Positions 8,719-9,072 of a stretch of DNA of 9,072 bases are shown here, piece by piece. The first letter of the stretch is position 1. Every line of letters begins with the position of its first letter. Below the pieces are notes generated by a model. That model did not search any database, was not told where the DNA came from, and worked only from the letters and a program-made list of their open reading frames with translations. The position numbers were made by a program, and so were the translations under genes. Source of the DNA: Chloroflexota bacterium (GTDB lineage: Bacteria > Chloroflexota > Limnocylindria > Limnocylindrales > CSP1-4); the NCBI GenBank assembly GCA_013696945.1, contig JACCXQ010000021.1:1-9072 (forward strand), written 5' to 3'.

Positions 8719-9072
8719 CTATGCGGTGAACGTCTCCTTGAACGCCTCTGTCGCGTCCTTGAGTCCCGCGACGATGTCGTCGTCGAGCGCGCGCTTCTCG
8801 GCGAGCGTCTTGAGGACGTCCGCCCGCTCGCTCTCGAGGAAGAGGTAGAACTGCTCCTCGAACTCCTTGACGCGGGGGGTGGGCACGTCGTCGAGGTAGC
8901 CGTTCGTGACGACCCACAGGATCGCCACCTGCTTCTCGACGGGCAGCGGCTGGTACTGCGGCTGCTTGATGACCTCGGATGTCTTCTCGCCGCGCGTCAG
9001 CTGGTCGCGCGTCGCCTTGTCCAGGTCAGAGGCGAACTGCGCGAACGCGGCAAGCTCGCGGTACTGCGCCAG
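8719..9072 (-). CDS. atpA: ATP synthase F1 alpha subunit, C-terminal part (5'-truncated by the window edge)
   Basis: The frame is open from the right edge (9072) to the TAG at 8719-8721, giving the last 117 residues of the alpha subunit. They make up the helical C-terminal domain: LAQYRELAAFAQFASDLD at the edge, then LTRGEKTSEVIKQPQYQPLP, VEKQVAILWVVTNGYLDDVP, and the closing helices with RVKEFEEQFYLFLESE and LKDATEAFKETF. These match the end of typical alpha subunits of about 500-510 residues. The internal GTG at 8928 is not a start. The nucleotide-binding domain, including the Walker A motif, lies outside the window. This is the most upstream gene of the minus-strand series seen here; atpH, atpF, atpE and atpB are expected further on but are not visible. 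Confidence 0.97.
   Translation of the reverse strand: MAQYRELAAFAQFASDLDKATRDQLTRGEKTSEVIKQPQYQPLPVEKQVAILWVVTNGYLDDVPTPRVKEFEEQFYLFLESERADVLKTLAEKRALDDDIVAGLKDATEAFKETFTA

Overview
The window comes from a GC-rich bacterial chromosome. It holds ten genes, of which the first (endonuclease IV) and the last (ATP synthase alpha) run off the ends. The translations read cleanly with the standard code, using TGA and TAG stops and ATG, GTG and TTG starts. High GC, a short mreB, and the order ATP synthase–murA–mreB suggest a GC-rich member of the Terrabacteria, possibly Chloroflexota (for example a Limnocylindria-like lineage) or a relative. That placement is inference from gene content and feel, not from a search.

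Left part, plus strand (1-1690): the 3' part of an endonuclease IV gene (nfo) with all nine expected metal ligands and an extra C-terminal tail; a 266-base non-coding stretch with several inverted repeats; then a small XRE-type helix-turn-helix regulator. The regulator converges on the minus-strand genes, with only 19 bases between the two stop codons.

Right part, minus strand (9072 down to 1710): eight genes read in one direction with gaps of 52, 26, 38, 7 and 13 bases and then two overlaps or near-overlaps: atpA (partial) > atpG > atpD > atpC > murA > mreB > PHP-domain phosphoesterase > LPG-synthase/flippase-like membrane protein. No terminator is visible between them, so they look like one transcription unit or a chain of coupled ones. 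It joins the F1 part of ATP synthase (energy) to the first committed step of peptidoglycan synthesis (MurA), the cytoskeletal organiser of wall growth (MreB), a predicted metal-dependent phosphoesterase and a polytopic membrane protein.

Most of the window is housekeeping. I see no mobile element, CRISPR array, tRNA or rRNA, and no clear undescribed system. The most notable points are the MurA active site, where the fosfomycin-reactive Cys is replaced by Asp; the tight coupling of mreB to a PHP enzyme and a flippase-like protein instead of mreC/mreD; an altered ATP-binding motif in the epsilon subunit; and the structured intergenic region before the orphan regulator.
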